A DNA stretch of 64,000 nucleotides from Prevotella sp. (GTDB taxonomy: Bacteria > Bacteroidota > Bacteroidia > Bacteroidales > Bacteroidaceae): assembly GCA_017476785.1 (NCBI GenBank), contig JAFUZD010000104.1:1-64000 (forward strand), read 5' to 3'. A program made the position numbers and the translations under genes. Shown one piece after another: positions 24,167-33,131 of this stretch (position 1 is its first letter; every line of letters begins with the position of its first letter). Under the pieces are notes generated by a model. The model saw only the letters and a program-made list of their open reading frames with translations, did not search any database and had not been told where the DNA came from.

Positions 24167-25330
24167 ATGACAAAGGAAGAATATGAGCGACTACTAAAGT
24201 CTGATTATTGGAAGGGTTATTCCTATTCGCTGATTAAGGAGCGCAATTTTACGTGTGAGGATTGTGGCAGGCGATTTTATGGCGAGAGAAATAAACTCCA
24301 AGTGCATCATCTTGTGTATCGTGATGTTAATCCTTGGTCATATAGCCCTGACGAAGTGGTAGTCTTATGTGAAGATTGCCACAAGAAACGCCACGGCATT
24401 ACAACAGAGACAAGGACAGAACCAAGCTCATCCTACACCCAATCTTCGCTTGGCAATTATGACAAAACGTATTCTTTCTCAACAGACAGCAACACAGAGA
24501 GCCCATTTTCTTCCGTAAATGACAATCCGCTTGACACCAATGACCGCTCTCTTTACGATATTGAGCCAGAACCGAGCAGAGGCTTCAGATCCAAATACAT
24601 CATATATGGACTACTCCTGTTTCTATGCCTCATAATAGGACGGGATATGTTTTTCAAACAAAAGTCAATAACCAACAACAGGCCGTCCTATGAGAACAAA
24701 AGTCTGCCAATAAAGAATCATAATATCGTTCCCGCCCAATCAGAGGAAGTGCCTTTGGAGGCAGATAGACCTTCCCTAAAAAGAGATAACAAGCTTATGG
24801 ACAATAATGCGACCGAAACTTCTACTGATGAAGACGTGTTACCTATTGAGGTTAAGTCTTCTGTTACAGCAAAATTCACAGGAACAGAGTCTGCTTCTGC
24901 AAAGCCGAATGATGAAACCGAACAAGAAGTCCCCAAAAGAGAGCTATCCACATTGGAAATCATTGAAAGGAGAAATCACGAAAGTGCAGTAAGGCGTGCC
25001 CAACGTACAGGAGTAAGCACGGAAGGCAGTACAATAGATATTCTTGAAAGAATCAATCACGCAGATGTGGTTAAACGAGCAAAGCGTATGGGCGTAAGCA
25101 CGGAAGGCACTACAATAGATATTCTCGAAAGAATCAACCACGCAGATGTGGTTAAACGAGCAAAGCGTATGGGCGTAAGCACGGAAGGCACTACAATAGA
25201 TATTCTTGAGAGAATCAACCACGCAGATGCGGTTAAACGAGCAAAGCGTATGGGCGTAAGCACAGAAGGCAGTACAATAGATATTCTTGAAAGAATCAAC
25301 CGTAAAGAAATGGAGAGATATAATTACTAA
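24167..25330 (+). CDS. HNH-domain protein with transmembrane helix and SAP-like repeats
   Basis: A 387-residue protein. The N-terminus is an HNH nuclease-like zinc module: CEDCGRRF (about 26-33), LQVHHLVY, then LCEDCHKKRHG. A disordered Ser/Thr-rich linker leads to one hydrophobic helix (YIIYGLLLFLCLIIG, about residues 146-160). The C-terminal third holds four 27-residue repeats of GVSTEGTTIDILERINHADVV type, encoded by exact 81-bp DNA units from 25010. The G-[VL]-S-x2-G...[IL]-x-R-[IL] pattern resembles SAP DNA-binding motifs. An HNH enzyme tethered to a membrane and carrying DNA-binding repeats is unusual. Confidence 0.7.
   Translation: MTKEEYERLLKSDYWKGYSYSLIKERNFTCEDCGRRFYGERNKLQVHHLVYRDVNPWSYSPDEVVVLCEDCHKKRHGITTETRTEPSSSYTQSSLGNYDKTYSFSTDSNTESPFSSVNDNPLDTNDRSLYDIEPEPSRGFRSKYIIYGLLLFLCLIIGRDMFFKQKSITNNRPSYENKSLPIKNHNIVPAQSEEVPLEADRPSLKRDNKLMDNNATETSTDEDVLPIEVKSSVTAKFTGTESASAKPNDETEQEVPKRELSTLEIIERRNHESAVRRAQRTGVSTEGSTIDILERINHADVVKRAKRMGVSTEGTTIDILERINHADVVKRAKRMGVSTEGTTIDILERINHADAVKRAKRMGVSTEGSTIDILERINRKEMERYNY
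25010..25320 (+). repeat. 81-bp tandem repeats in the HNH gene
   Basis: Units beginning GGAGTAAGCAC/GGCGTAAGCAC start at 25010, 25091, 25172 and 25253, exactly 81 bp apart and nearly identical, which indicates recent expansion or homogenisation. Confidence 0.92.
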
Positions 25331-25335
25331 GGTCT

Positions 25336-26475
25336 ATGATTACATTCCATAATGCAACCGATACAGATGGACGTATCATCCACATTGATGAAGTCACAAA
25401 AGACAATCGTGCCGAGCATTATTATTGCGTTGGATGCGGTGGAGAAATGAGTGCCGTTCTTGGGGATAAACGAGAACATCATTTCCGACACAAAGAGGCT
25501 CATTGCAGTTGGGAAAGTTATCTGCATAAACTTGGAAAGATGCGGTTAAAGCAGAGATTTGACACACAGAATGAGTTTATCATCAAATACTATGTTGAAC
25601 ATCATTGCGACCAATCAAAAGGCTGCAAACTTGAACCGATTTATAGGGACAATAAATGTAATCGTAGAGAATTGAAAGCTGTTGACTTGAAAAAACTGTA
25701 TGATACTTGTGAGGAAGAAGTAACTTATAAAGGGTTTCGAGCCGATTTAATGCTGTCAAGCAAAGAGCATCCAGAATATGAACCGGTTTTTCTTGAAATA
25801 TCTGTCACTCACGACTGCGAACTTAATAAATTAGCATCAGGCATTCAGATAATCGAACTAAAGATTGCTGACGAGAAAGATGTATTGCGTCCACTTATCG
25901 AGGAAGATAGCCTATTCGGACGTACTAATCCTGAGCATCCTTATGATTTCAATGCTTTGCCGCCAACCCGTTTTTTCAATTTCAAGCGCAAGTTCGAAAC
26001 AGCCCGACCACTTGAACGCTTTTGGTTGACAAAGGACGACAACGGTATTTTACGAGGAAACTGCATACGGGACAATTTGAATTGCAGAAATGTCACAGAC
26101 AATCACCGAGAGGATTCTCTTTATGAAATAGCAATACCATCAGAAGTCGTAGTTAATAATCGCAAGCCCAATCTTTATGAGTTTGGAATGATGAAAGCCA
26201 TCAACACAGGCATTAACGTTAGACATTGTGGCATTTGCAATAAGTATGGACGTTGCATTTGGAATTATATGGAGGAAATCAATGATAAGAAAACTGGTGA
26301 AAAGCGTAATGTTCCAAGACAAATTGGGATGCATCAGATTCCAGACAACAAGATAGACAAAGTTGCACAAGCAAGTGGATGCAAGAATTATTCTCACAAC
26401 CATTTCTTTGTCTATCAAGTATTAAACAATCTTCGTAGTCTTCCATATTGGGAATGGAAAAAAGATGTGAAATAA
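25336..26475 (+). CDS. CoiA-like zinc-finger nuclease
   Basis: A 379-residue protein with a competence-protein CoiA-like start: YYCVGCGGEMSAVLGDKREHHFRHK (a Cys/His zinc site), then SWESYLHKLGKMRLKQRF. A restriction-endonuclease-like core follows, with YKGFRADLML...PVFLEISVTH reading as the D...E-x-[KS/T] acidic pattern of the fold. A second Cys cluster (HCGICNKYGRC) lies near residue 300. CoiA relatives take part in natural transformation, but this one sits 5 bp after the HNH gene in an AT-rich accessory cassette. The active-site assignment is inference. Confidence 0.72.
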   Translation: MITFHNATDTDGRIIHIDEVTKDNRAEHYYCVGCGGEMSAVLGDKREHHFRHKEAHCSWESYLHKLGKMRLKQRFDTQNEFIIKYYVEHHCDQSKGCKLEPIYRDNKCNRRELKAVDLKKLYDTCEEEVTYKGFRADLMLSSKEHPEYEPVFLEISVTHDCELNKLASGIQIIELKIADEKDVLRPLIEEDSLFGRTNPEHPYDFNALPPTRFFNFKRKFETARPLERFWLTKDDNGILRGNCIRDNLNCRNVTDNHREDSLYEIAIPSEVVVNNRKPNLYEFGMMKAINTGINVRHCGICNKYGRCIWNYMEEINDKKTGEKRNVPRQIGMHQIPDNKIDKVAQASGCKNYSHNHFFVYQVLNNLRSLPYWEWKKDVK

Positions 26476-26619
26476 TTCTTTTAAACATCTCCGCCATAGC
26501 GGTTATTCTTGTATTTCATCTTTTTCCAAATCGAAAGCTCTTGGTTACTTCCGCTTTTTGCCCTATACGTTATAATCGTAGCTTCGCGCCATCCTCACTG
26601 AATGATGGGCTGCGAAAGA

Positions 26620-27138
26620 CTACTTCATCAATTGCTTCAAATCGTAATACATCGGTATGGTGTAGGCTTCTTCGGCTATCTCATTAACCAGCATCTTAAA
26701 GCCATTCTTCACATAGAAAGGAACTGCTGCGCGATAAGCATCGACCGTGAGAAACCGGCACGCCGATTGTGACTGCTGCTGAACAAGCATCTGTTTGATA
26801 CCCGAGACGAGCCGGGTACCTATGCCGCCCTGCTTGCAGGAGAGAGATACGGCCAAACGGCCTATCTTCACGGCAGGATAGCTGCTAAAATGTTTCTCGT
26901 GCGGAATGGTGTTACGGAGCTTACGCCAAAGATTTTTGGGAACAGTAGTGCTCGAAATCTTGTCATTCAGCAGACTGTAATAGGCCAATGTCTGCTCATC
27001 GTCTTCAAGCACGAAAGTATTGGCCAGCATCTGCTGACGGTAAAACATTGCATCGTCAATGAGAAAGCCGTTCAGATCGTCGTCTCCGCAATCGAACGGC
27101 TTCAGCGTTTCTATGTCTTCCAGCTTGGTCAGTCGCAT
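26620..27138 (-). CDS. GNAT acetyltransferase, toxin-like
   Basis: A 172-residue GNAT protein starting with KLEDIETLKPFDCGDDDLNGFL, a beginning typical of TacT/AtaT-type aminoacyl-tRNA acetylating toxins. The acetyl-CoA loop region is VKIGRLAVSLSCKQGGIGTRLV, and FYVKNGFKML near the C-terminus matches the family. It starts 7 bp after a 52-residue protein, which would act as antitoxin. Whether it poisons translation here is untested. Confidence 0.8.
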   Translation of the reverse strand: MRLTKLEDIETLKPFDCGDDDLNGFLIDDAMFYRQQMLANTFVLEDDEQTLAYYSLLNDKISSTTVPKNLWRKLRNTIPHEKHFSSYPAVKIGRLAVSLSCKQGGIGTRLVSGIKQMLVQQQSQSACRFLTVDAYRAAVPFYVKNGFKMLVNEIAEEAYTIPMYYDLKQLMK

Positions 27139-27145
27139 CAGTGGG

Positions 27146-27304
27146 TTACATTTGGAAAGTTGCTATGCTCTTCATCCAAGCGTAGGCATCCGACAACTGT
27201 GCCTTCTCCTCTTCCGAGGCAGGCTGGATATTCTCCATATCGTGAAGGAAGCGCGTTGCATCCTCACCAAAGAGAATTGGGGTTTCTGCGATTTGTCTTG
27301 CCAT
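27146..27304 (-). CDS. Small antitoxin-like protein (52 aa)
   Basis: A 52-codon frame, MARQIAETPILFGEDATRF... ending SIATFQM, directly precedes the GNAT gene with a 7-bp gap. The sequence is acidic and helical in outline, with no ribbon-helix-helix motif that I recognise. Size, spacing and order (small gene first) fit a toxin-antitoxin pair. A TACCTTTG box is at 27346-27353. Confidence 0.7.
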   Translation of the reverse strand: MARQIAETPILFGEDATRFLHDMENIQPASEEEKAQLSDAYAWMKSIATFQM

Positions 27305-27345
27305 CTTTTGCTCTTTCTGTAACCTAATTTATATTTAAGTCGCTA

Positions 27346-27353
27346 CAAAGGTA
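27346..27353 (-). promoter_or_regulatory. -7 box (TACCTTTG) of the GNAT pair
   Basis: TACCTTTG on the minus strand, about 40 bp before the small protein's start. Confidence 0.5.
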
Positions 27354-27464
27354 GCGATTTTTTCACAAACTTGATGCATTCAAAACGTTAAAATGACGAA
27401 AAACGGGCAGAATACATTACTTCTTCGAGAACAAGCGGTTCATCAGGAATTATCCGCTGAAAAA

Positions 27465-27496
27465 TTTGGCCATATCATCTATTTGACTTACCTTTG
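27465..27496 (+). promoter_or_regulatory. Promoter of the cobalamin-riboswitch operon
   Basis: TTTG (27465-27468) and TACCTTTG (27489-27496) are spaced by 20 bp, directly before the riboswitch. Confidence 0.7.
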
Positions 27497-27502
27497 CACC
27501 CG

Positions 27503-27705
27503 AATCAGGGCAATCCCGGGGCCGATGCCTCGCGATGTAAGGGAATCCGGTGATGAGTCCGGAGCTGTTCCTGCAGCTGTAATCCCCCTTTTTGTAAGGC
27601 CTGCTCCTATAACGCCACTGACCTGCGCGGTCGGGAAGGCAGAGCAGACCGGGGAAAGCCAGAAGACCTGCCTGCAGTTCGCTACACGGAGAGCGCCGTG
27701 CCTTC
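27503..27705 (+). promoter_or_regulatory. Cobalamin riboswitch
   Basis: Conserved pieces appear in order: an AAGGGAATCCGGTG block (27539-27552), CCTGCAGCTGTAATCCCC, GCCACTG (27614-27620), CGGGAAGGC, and the B12-box-like GCCAGAAGACCTGCC (27658-27672). Together they identify an adenosylcobalamin-type riboswitch about 50-250 nt upstream of the receptor gene. It should repress the receptor/CbiK/receptor operon when cobamide is plentiful. The protein frame that reads through it is an artefact. Confidence 0.92.
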
Positions 27706-27752
27706 AGGAAGAAAGGTGGCGGCAATTCCATAAAACTATTGACATCACGCGT

Positions 27753-29891
27753 ATGAAACAACGACTGATGGTTGGGCTCGTGGCCGCATTGGCTGCGACC
27801 CAGTGCATTGTAGCACAGGCCACCCTGCAGGGCGACCGGCTGCAAGAGGTGGTGGTGACGGGTACTGGCACGCAGCATCTGCTGAAAGATGCGCCCGTGC
27901 AGACCGAGGTCATCAGCAGCCGCCAGCTGCAAGCCTACGGTGCCAGCTCCATCGAGGACATCCTCGGTGGGCTGTCGGCCTCGTTTGCCTTCAACGAGGG
28001 CGATATGGGCTCGCAGATGCAGATGAACGGGCTGGGCAACTCCTATATCCTCATCCTCATCGACGGCAAGCGCATCCACGGCGACGTGGGCGGCGAGAAC
28101 GACCTGAGCCTCATCGACCCGCACGACATCGAGCGCATCGAGATTGTCAAAGGAGCCTCGTCGGCACTCTACGGCAGCGATGCCATCGCGGGCGTCATCA
28201 ACATCATCACCAAGAAGCACCGCCAGCAAGGGCTGCTCGCCGAGAACACCACCCGTGTCGGTTCCTATGGCGACCTGCGCCAGCACAACGGGCTGGCACT
28301 CAACGTCGGGCGCTTCTCGTCGTTCACCAACTTCCAGCTGCAACACTCGGACGGATGGCAGAACACGGCCGTGGAGAACACGGACGCCTTCGAACAGCCC
28401 ATCACCGACTCGCGCAACAACACCGTCAACCGCCACACCAACTGGCAGCTGGCCGAGCGGCTGACCTACCAGCTGCGCCCCGACATCGAGCTCTACGCCG
28501 ACGGCAGCATCTACTGGAAGCGCATCTACCGCCCCTGCGGCAAGTATGCCAAGTATGACGTGAAGACTTACGACCTGTCTTATCGCAACGCATCGGCCGC
28601 TACCGGCGGACGGTGGAAGCTGAACAAGACCGACGTCGTCACGCTCGACATCGACTGGAACCGCCACGCCTACTATCACAACTTCACCAAGACCACGCTC
28701 ACTGAGGGCTTCAACGAGCAGGGCAATCTTGTCTTCGACTTCCCCTACTTCGCCGGACAGCGGATGCTGCAGAGCGACCAGCAGCGCACGATGGTGCACC
28801 TGAAGGGCGTGTTCACCCTGCCGGCCGGCAACCGCCTGAGTGCCGGAGCCGAATATCGCTACGACTGGCTGAAGGCGCCCACCAGCATTGCCAGCCAGCG
28901 ACAGAGCGACCACACCGAAGCCGTCTATGCGCAGGATGAGTTCACGCTGTGGCAGCCGCTCAACATCACGGCCGGCCTGCGCCTGAACCACCACCCCTCG
29001 TTCGGTCTGCGGCTCACGCCAAAGGTGTCGGCAATGCTGAAAGCAGGCGACGCACTGCGCCTGCGGGCCACGTGGAGCGAGGGCTTCAAGACGCCCACGC
29101 TCAAAGAACAATACTATCACTATATGCGCGATATGACGATGCTCATCCTCTATCTGGGCAACCGCGACCTGCGCGCACAGCACTCCGACTACTTCTCGCT
29201 GGGCGCCGAGTACACCATCGGCCATCTGACGGCCAGCGTCACGGGCTATTATAATAAGGTAGACGATATGATCACGCTGGTCACCGTCCCCACCTCCGAG
29301 GCCCCGCAGCAGTACCGGCAGGAGTACGGCGAGCTGCTGAATAAGGTGCGCCGCTACCAGAATCTGGACGATGCCGAGACCTTCGGGGCCGACGTCAGTC
29401 TGCGCTATGCCTACCGCGAGGTGACGGCAGGCATCGGCTACAGCTATCTGGACACGCGCGCCCACCTCTACAACAGCGACCACGACCGGACAGAACGTGT
29501 CGTCATCGACGGAATGGCCCACCACAAGGCCAACGTCTACGCCACGTGGCAGCACCGCTGCTCGCCCGTCTACCAGTTCTCCGTCGGCCTCTACGGACGC
29601 GCATCGAGCAAGCGCTACTATCAAATCAACGGCAACGGAAAGGGATACCAGACGTGGCGCATCACCACCGGCCACGACCTGACACCGCGCGGCACGCTGA
29701 GCTATCGCATCGAGGCAGGCATCGACAACCTCTTCAACTACTGCGACCGCACGCCCCACGGCCTGCATCTGGGCACCACCACGCCCGGCCGCACCGTCTA
29801 TGCAGGCCTGACCATCCGGCTGAACCGAGGCAAGAAACTCAAAAACAATTATAAGTCTAACTCAAATTACAACAACGATGAACAAGATTAA
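27753..29891 (+). CDS. btuB: TonB-dependent outer-membrane receptor, BtuB-like
   Basis: A 712-residue receptor with a signal peptide ending VAQA. The TonB box/plug start is QEVVVTGTG, and plug motifs IVKGASSALYGSDAIAGVINIIT and MNGLGNSYILILIDGKR follow. The C-terminus is barrel-like. The cobalamin riboswitch in its leader makes a corrinoid or corrin precursor the most likely cargo. The MKQRLM start at 27753 leaves the riboswitch untranslated. Its end overlaps the CbiK-lipoprotein gene by 14 bp. Confidence 0.9.
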   Translation: MKQRLMVGLVAALAATQCIVAQATLQGDRLQEVVVTGTGTQHLLKDAPVQTEVISSRQLQAYGASSIEDILGGLSASFAFNEGDMGSQMQMNGLGNSYILILIDGKRIHGDVGGENDLSLIDPHDIERIEIVKGASSALYGSDAIAGVINIITKKHRQQGLLAENTTRVGSYGDLRQHNGLALNVGRFSSFTNFQLQHSDGWQNTAVENTDAFEQPITDSRNNTVNRHTNWQLAERLTYQLRPDIELYADGSIYWKRIYRPCGKYAKYDVKTYDLSYRNASAATGGRWKLNKTDVVTLDIDWNRHAYYHNFTKTTLTEGFNEQGNLVFDFPYFAGQRMLQSDQQRTMVHLKGVFTLPAGNRLSAGAEYRYDWLKAPTSIASQRQSDHTEAVYAQDEFTLWQPLNITAGLRLNHHPSFGLRLTPKVSAMLKAGDALRLRATWSEGFKTPTLKEQYYHYMRDMTMLILYLGNRDLRAQHSDYFSLGAEYTIGHLTASVTGYYNKVDDMITLVTVPTSEAPQQYRQEYGELLNKVRRYQNLDDAETFGADVSLRYAYREVTAGIGYSYLDTRAHLYNSDHDRTERVVIDGMAHHKANVYATWQHRCSPVYQFSVGLYGRASSKRYYQINGNGKGYQTWRITTGHDLTPRGTLSYRIEAGIDNLFNYCDRTPHGLHLGTTTPGRTVYAGLTIRLNRGKKLKNNYKSNSNYNNDEQD

Positions 29892-30975
29892 GTATCTGAT
29901 GATAGCCCTGATGGCTGTCATCCTGAGTGTTAACCTGACCGCTTGCAGCGACGACGACGACAACACGAAGTCGAACGTGGAGCGCTACCAGAGCGAGGTA
30001 GAGGCTGCCGTGAAGGCACAGAAGAAGAACAACAAGGCCATCCTGCTGGTTGCCTTCGGTTCTACGTGGCAGCAGGCTTTCGACGCCTTCGACCAGACGG
30101 TGGCTGCCTACAAGAGCGCCTTCCCCGGCTACGACGTCTATCTGTCGTTCTCGTCGGCCATCTGCATCAACCGCGCCGCTGCCGGTGAGAATGCTGCCGA
30201 CGGTGCCGAGATTCGCAACTACTACGCACCCAACTACTGGCTCGAGGCTTTCGGCCGCGCCGGCTATGAGGACATCACCGTGCAGTCGCTGCAGGTCATC
30301 CCGGGCGAGGAGTACGGCCGCGTGGTCAACTTCCTTAAGGACTTCGGCAACAACGTGAACAACACGCTGAGCAATGAGTATCTGAAGAACGTGAAGCTGC
30401 ACCTCGGCACGCCGCTGATGGCCACCACCGACGACGTAGACGCACTGGCCGACGCCCTGCACGCCAACTTCTCGAAGTACAGCAGCAACGGCATCGTAGC
30501 CTTTATGGGCCACGGCAACCCCAACGAGTACGACACTTACAGCGCCAACATCCGCTACACCCAGCTGGAGGAGGCCCTGCAGGCCAAGTATGGCAAGAAC
30601 TACTACGTAGGCACGGTAGATATGGAAGACAACTTCAAGACGCAGGTCTTCGCCCGTATGCAGGCCAACGGCGTTCAGGGCAACGTCTACTGCGCACCGC
30701 TGATGTCGGTTGCCGGTGACCACGCCCACAACGATATGGCCGGCGACGACGACGAGTTCAACCTGAACGAGGAGAACGGCGAGATGGAGGATACCAGCTG
30801 GAAGGTGTACTTCAACGCACAGGACGGCTTTACCTGCAACGACGAGCTGGAGAAAGACGTCGTACGCGGTCTGCTGGAGTACAGCAATGTTCGCCAGCTG
30901 TGGATCAACCACACCAAGACAGCCGTAGCCAGCGAGCCGCTGGAATACTTCCATTCTAATGACGGAACAGAGTAA
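29878..30975 (+). CDS. cbiK: CbiK-type cobalt chelatase made as a lipoprotein
   Basis: A 365-residue protein. The N-terminus is a lipoprotein signal (ILSVNLTAC, then SDDDD). The rest is the class II chelatase fold of CbiK, sirohydrochlorin cobaltochelatase: ILLVAFGSTWQQAF at the start of the fold, and the metal/catalytic histidines in AFMGHGNPNEY and APLMSVAGDHAHNDMAGDD. Periplasmic CbiK forms are known from Desulfovibrio. Lipid anchoring between two TonB receptors suggests that it handles tetrapyrrole or metal at the envelope rather than only in cytoplasmic synthesis. That role is inference. Confidence 0.87.
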   Translation: MNKIKYLMIALMAVILSVNLTACSDDDDNTKSNVERYQSEVEAAVKAQKKNNKAILLVAFGSTWQQAFDAFDQTVAAYKSAFPGYDVYLSFSSAICINRAAAGENAADGAEIRNYYAPNYWLEAFGRAGYEDITVQSLQVIPGEEYGRVVNFLKDFGNNVNNTLSNEYLKNVKLHLGTPLMATTDDVDALADALHANFSKYSSNGIVAFMGHGNPNEYDTYSANIRYTQLEEALQAKYGKNYYVGTVDMEDNFKTQVFARMQANGVQGNVYCAPLMSVAGDHAHNDMAGDDDEFNLNEENGEMEDTSWKVYFNAQDGFTCNDELEKDVVRGLLEYSNVRQLWINHTKTAVASEPLEYFHSNDGTE

Positions 30976-30985
30976 AAAGCCACCG

Positions 30986-33058
30986 ATGAACAGACACAGA
31001 ATCATAGCTGCCGTCATTCTCGGCAGCTTACTCCAGACAGCGAACGGGCAGCGCCATATGCCCGTTCGCGACTCGTTAATGACGCAGCGCGTCGTCGAAC
31101 TGGGTCCCGTCGTAGTGACGGGCAGTGGCCACCATCAGCACCTGCGCAGTGCCACCACGCCCGTGCGGGTCATCTCGCAACGCGACATCCGCCAGACGGG
31201 CGTGAGCAACTTCAGCGACGCGCTGACACGCGTAATGCCGCAACTCAGCGTGGCGCCCAACTCGATGGGCTCGTTCCTGCGAATGAACGGACTGGGCAAC
31301 AAGTACGTGCTCATCCTCGTCAACGGCAAGAAGCTCATCGGCGACATCTCGGGCAACGTAGACTTGAACCGCATCAACGTGGGGCGCATCCGCCGCATCG
31401 AGGTGCTCGACGGGGCTGCCTCGTCGCTCTATGGCTCAGATGCCATCGGCGGCGTGGTCAACATCATCACCGAGCAGCCCACCGACGAGCTCATCGCCCT
31501 GACCGGCGACACCCGTGTATCGGGCAAGGGACAGCTCAAGCAGACCGTCAACCTCGACTTCTATCAGCAGGGGTTCGGCTCGTACACGTCGTGGACGTAT
31601 GACGCTGCCGACTCTTACCGCACCAACGACTACGAATACGTCAGCGGCGAGGAGGGCGAGACGCAGCGCACCGTGGCCCCGCTCTTCCCCGGCTATCGGT
31701 CGAGCGTGCTCTCGCAGCGCTTCACTTACAGCCCCACGCGTCGCCTCTCCTTCCACGCCGAGGGCCAGTACGGCTGGCGCAAGACCCACCGCCCCAACAC
31801 CAACGACGAGGTGAAAGGCGGCTTCGACTACGAGATGCGCTCCGAATCGTGGCGCTGGAACGCCGGCGCACTCTACAAGCTGGGACGCCGCAACTCCATC
31901 CAGTTCGACCTTATCGGCGACAACTACGGCTACGGCTACCAGTACGACGTACCCACCAAGACCTACGACGTGGGTGAGTATGCGTGGAAGAAAAACCAAG
32001 CCTACTACGAAGCCGAGCTGAAAGGCATCTTTGCCCTGCTGCCGAAAGGCACGACCATCGTCGGAGCCGACTGGCGCAACGACTTCCTGCGCGCTGCCAC
32101 CGGCAACGTCAGCGGCCACGCCTACACGTGGGCCGGCTACGTACAGCACGAGCAGACGCTCATCGGCGACCTGAAGATGACGGCCGGACTGCGCTACAAC
32201 TACCACAAGACTTTCGGCAGCGACCTGACGCCAAAGGTGGCACTGATGTATGCGCCGGGACCGTTCAACTTCCGCGCAGCCTACAGCCGGGGCTACCGCA
32301 CGCCGGGACTCGACGAGCTCTACTACCACTACTGCACGTGGTCGCGCGGCGTAAGCACCATCACGCTGGGCAACCAGCAGCTGCGCCCCGAGAAGAGCGA
32401 CTACTTCTCGCTGGGAGCCGAGTATAACGGACAGCGCTTCTCGCTGGGTGTCACGGGCTACATCAACCGCGTGGCCGATATGATTATTAAGGAGAACGTC
32501 GACGTAGACGACCGCAACATCGCACAGCTACGGCAGGAGTTTCCCGAGATTACCGACGAGCAGGCACTGAAGCTGGACCACTATCAGCACTACATCAACA
32601 GTGACCGCGGCCGCGTCTATGGAGTGCAGGTGAACGGCTCGGTCACTCTGTTCAGCGACTTGCGCCTCTCGGCCAGCTATGCCTACACCTACGCCCGCAC
32701 CCAGACGGCCGACGAAGCGTGGCAGCTGCTGGAACGGAGCATCAAGAACACGGCCACCGTCAGTGCCGACTACAGCCACCGCTGGCGCGGCTACGGGCTG
32801 GGCGTCAACCTGAACGGCCGCCTGCAGAGCCGCACCTACTACAGCGACAAGTACGACGATGCGCCGGGATTCGGCATCTGGAACCTCAACACGACCCATC
32901 ACTTCAGCCCCTGCCGCTGGCTGGAACTGGAGCCAAGCATCGGCATCGACAATCTCTTCAACCGTGTTGACCGCCGTATCGACTCCGCCCGCCGCCGCTT
33001 TGCGCTCTATTCGCCGGGTCGGATGCTGGTGGTCGGACTGCGTTTCAAACTGAAATAA
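30986..33058 (+). CDS. Second TonB-dependent receptor of the riboswitch operon
   Basis: A 690-residue receptor with a signal peptide (near QTANGQ), plug motifs VVVTGSGHHQHLRS, MNGLGNKYVLILVNGKK and VLDGAASSLYGSDAIGGVVNIIT, and a C-terminal barrel. It is related to the upstream BtuB-like receptor. The MNRHRII start is chosen 10 bp after the cbiK stop; the frame upstream overlaps cbiK. The ligand could be cobamide, haem or another tetrapyrrole, judged only by context. An intrinsic terminator follows directly. Confidence 0.88.
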   Translation: MNRHRIIAAVILGSLLQTANGQRHMPVRDSLMTQRVVELGPVVVTGSGHHQHLRSATTPVRVISQRDIRQTGVSNFSDALTRVMPQLSVAPNSMGSFLRMNGLGNKYVLILVNGKKLIGDISGNVDLNRINVGRIRRIEVLDGAASSLYGSDAIGGVVNIITEQPTDELIALTGDTRVSGKGQLKQTVNLDFYQQGFGSYTSWTYDAADSYRTNDYEYVSGEEGETQRTVAPLFPGYRSSVLSQRFTYSPTRRLSFHAEGQYGWRKTHRPNTNDEVKGGFDYEMRSESWRWNAGALYKLGRRNSIQFDLIGDNYGYGYQYDVPTKTYDVGEYAWKKNQAYYEAELKGIFALLPKGTTIVGADWRNDFLRAATGNVSGHAYTWAGYVQHEQTLIGDLKMTAGLRYNYHKTFGSDLTPKVALMYAPGPFNFRAAYSRGYRTPGLDELYYHYCTWSRGVSTITLGNQQLRPEKSDYFSLGAEYNGQRFSLGVTGYINRVADMIIKENVDVDDRNIAQLRQEFPEITDEQALKLDHYQHYINSDRGRVYGVQVNGSVTLFSDLRLSASYAYTYARTQTADEAWQLLERSIKNTATVSADYSHRWRGYGLGVNLNGRLQSRTYYSDKYDDAPGFGIWNLNTTHHFSPCRWLELEPSIGIDNLFNRVDRRIDSARRRFALYSPGRMLVVGLRFKLK

Positions 33059-33062
33059 CTGA

Positions 33063-33105
33063 CGAAAAAAGCGTGTCAGCCCCTGTGGCTTACACGCTTT
33101 TTTCG
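33063..33105 (+). terminator. Intrinsic terminator after the receptor operon
   Basis: GAAAAAAGCGTGT and ACACGCTTTTTTC, with an AGCC/GGCT inner stem, make a long hairpin with T-rich ends, 5 bp after the receptor stop. The cobJ promoter box (TATATTTG, 33106-33113) begins at its edge. Confidence 0.85.
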
Positions 33106-33113
33106 TATATTTG
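33106..33113 (+). promoter_or_regulatory. -7 box (TATATTTG) for the corrin-ring genes
   Basis: TATATTTG ends 18 bp before the cobJ-cbiC start. No riboswitch motif is seen in this short leader. Confidence 0.5.
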
Positions 33114-33131
33114 CACCTAAAACCTAAGACG

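Noticed and set aside
27393..27752. Upstream extension of the btuB-like frame
   Set aside because: It reads through a clear cobalamin riboswitch. A signal peptide start lies at 27753.
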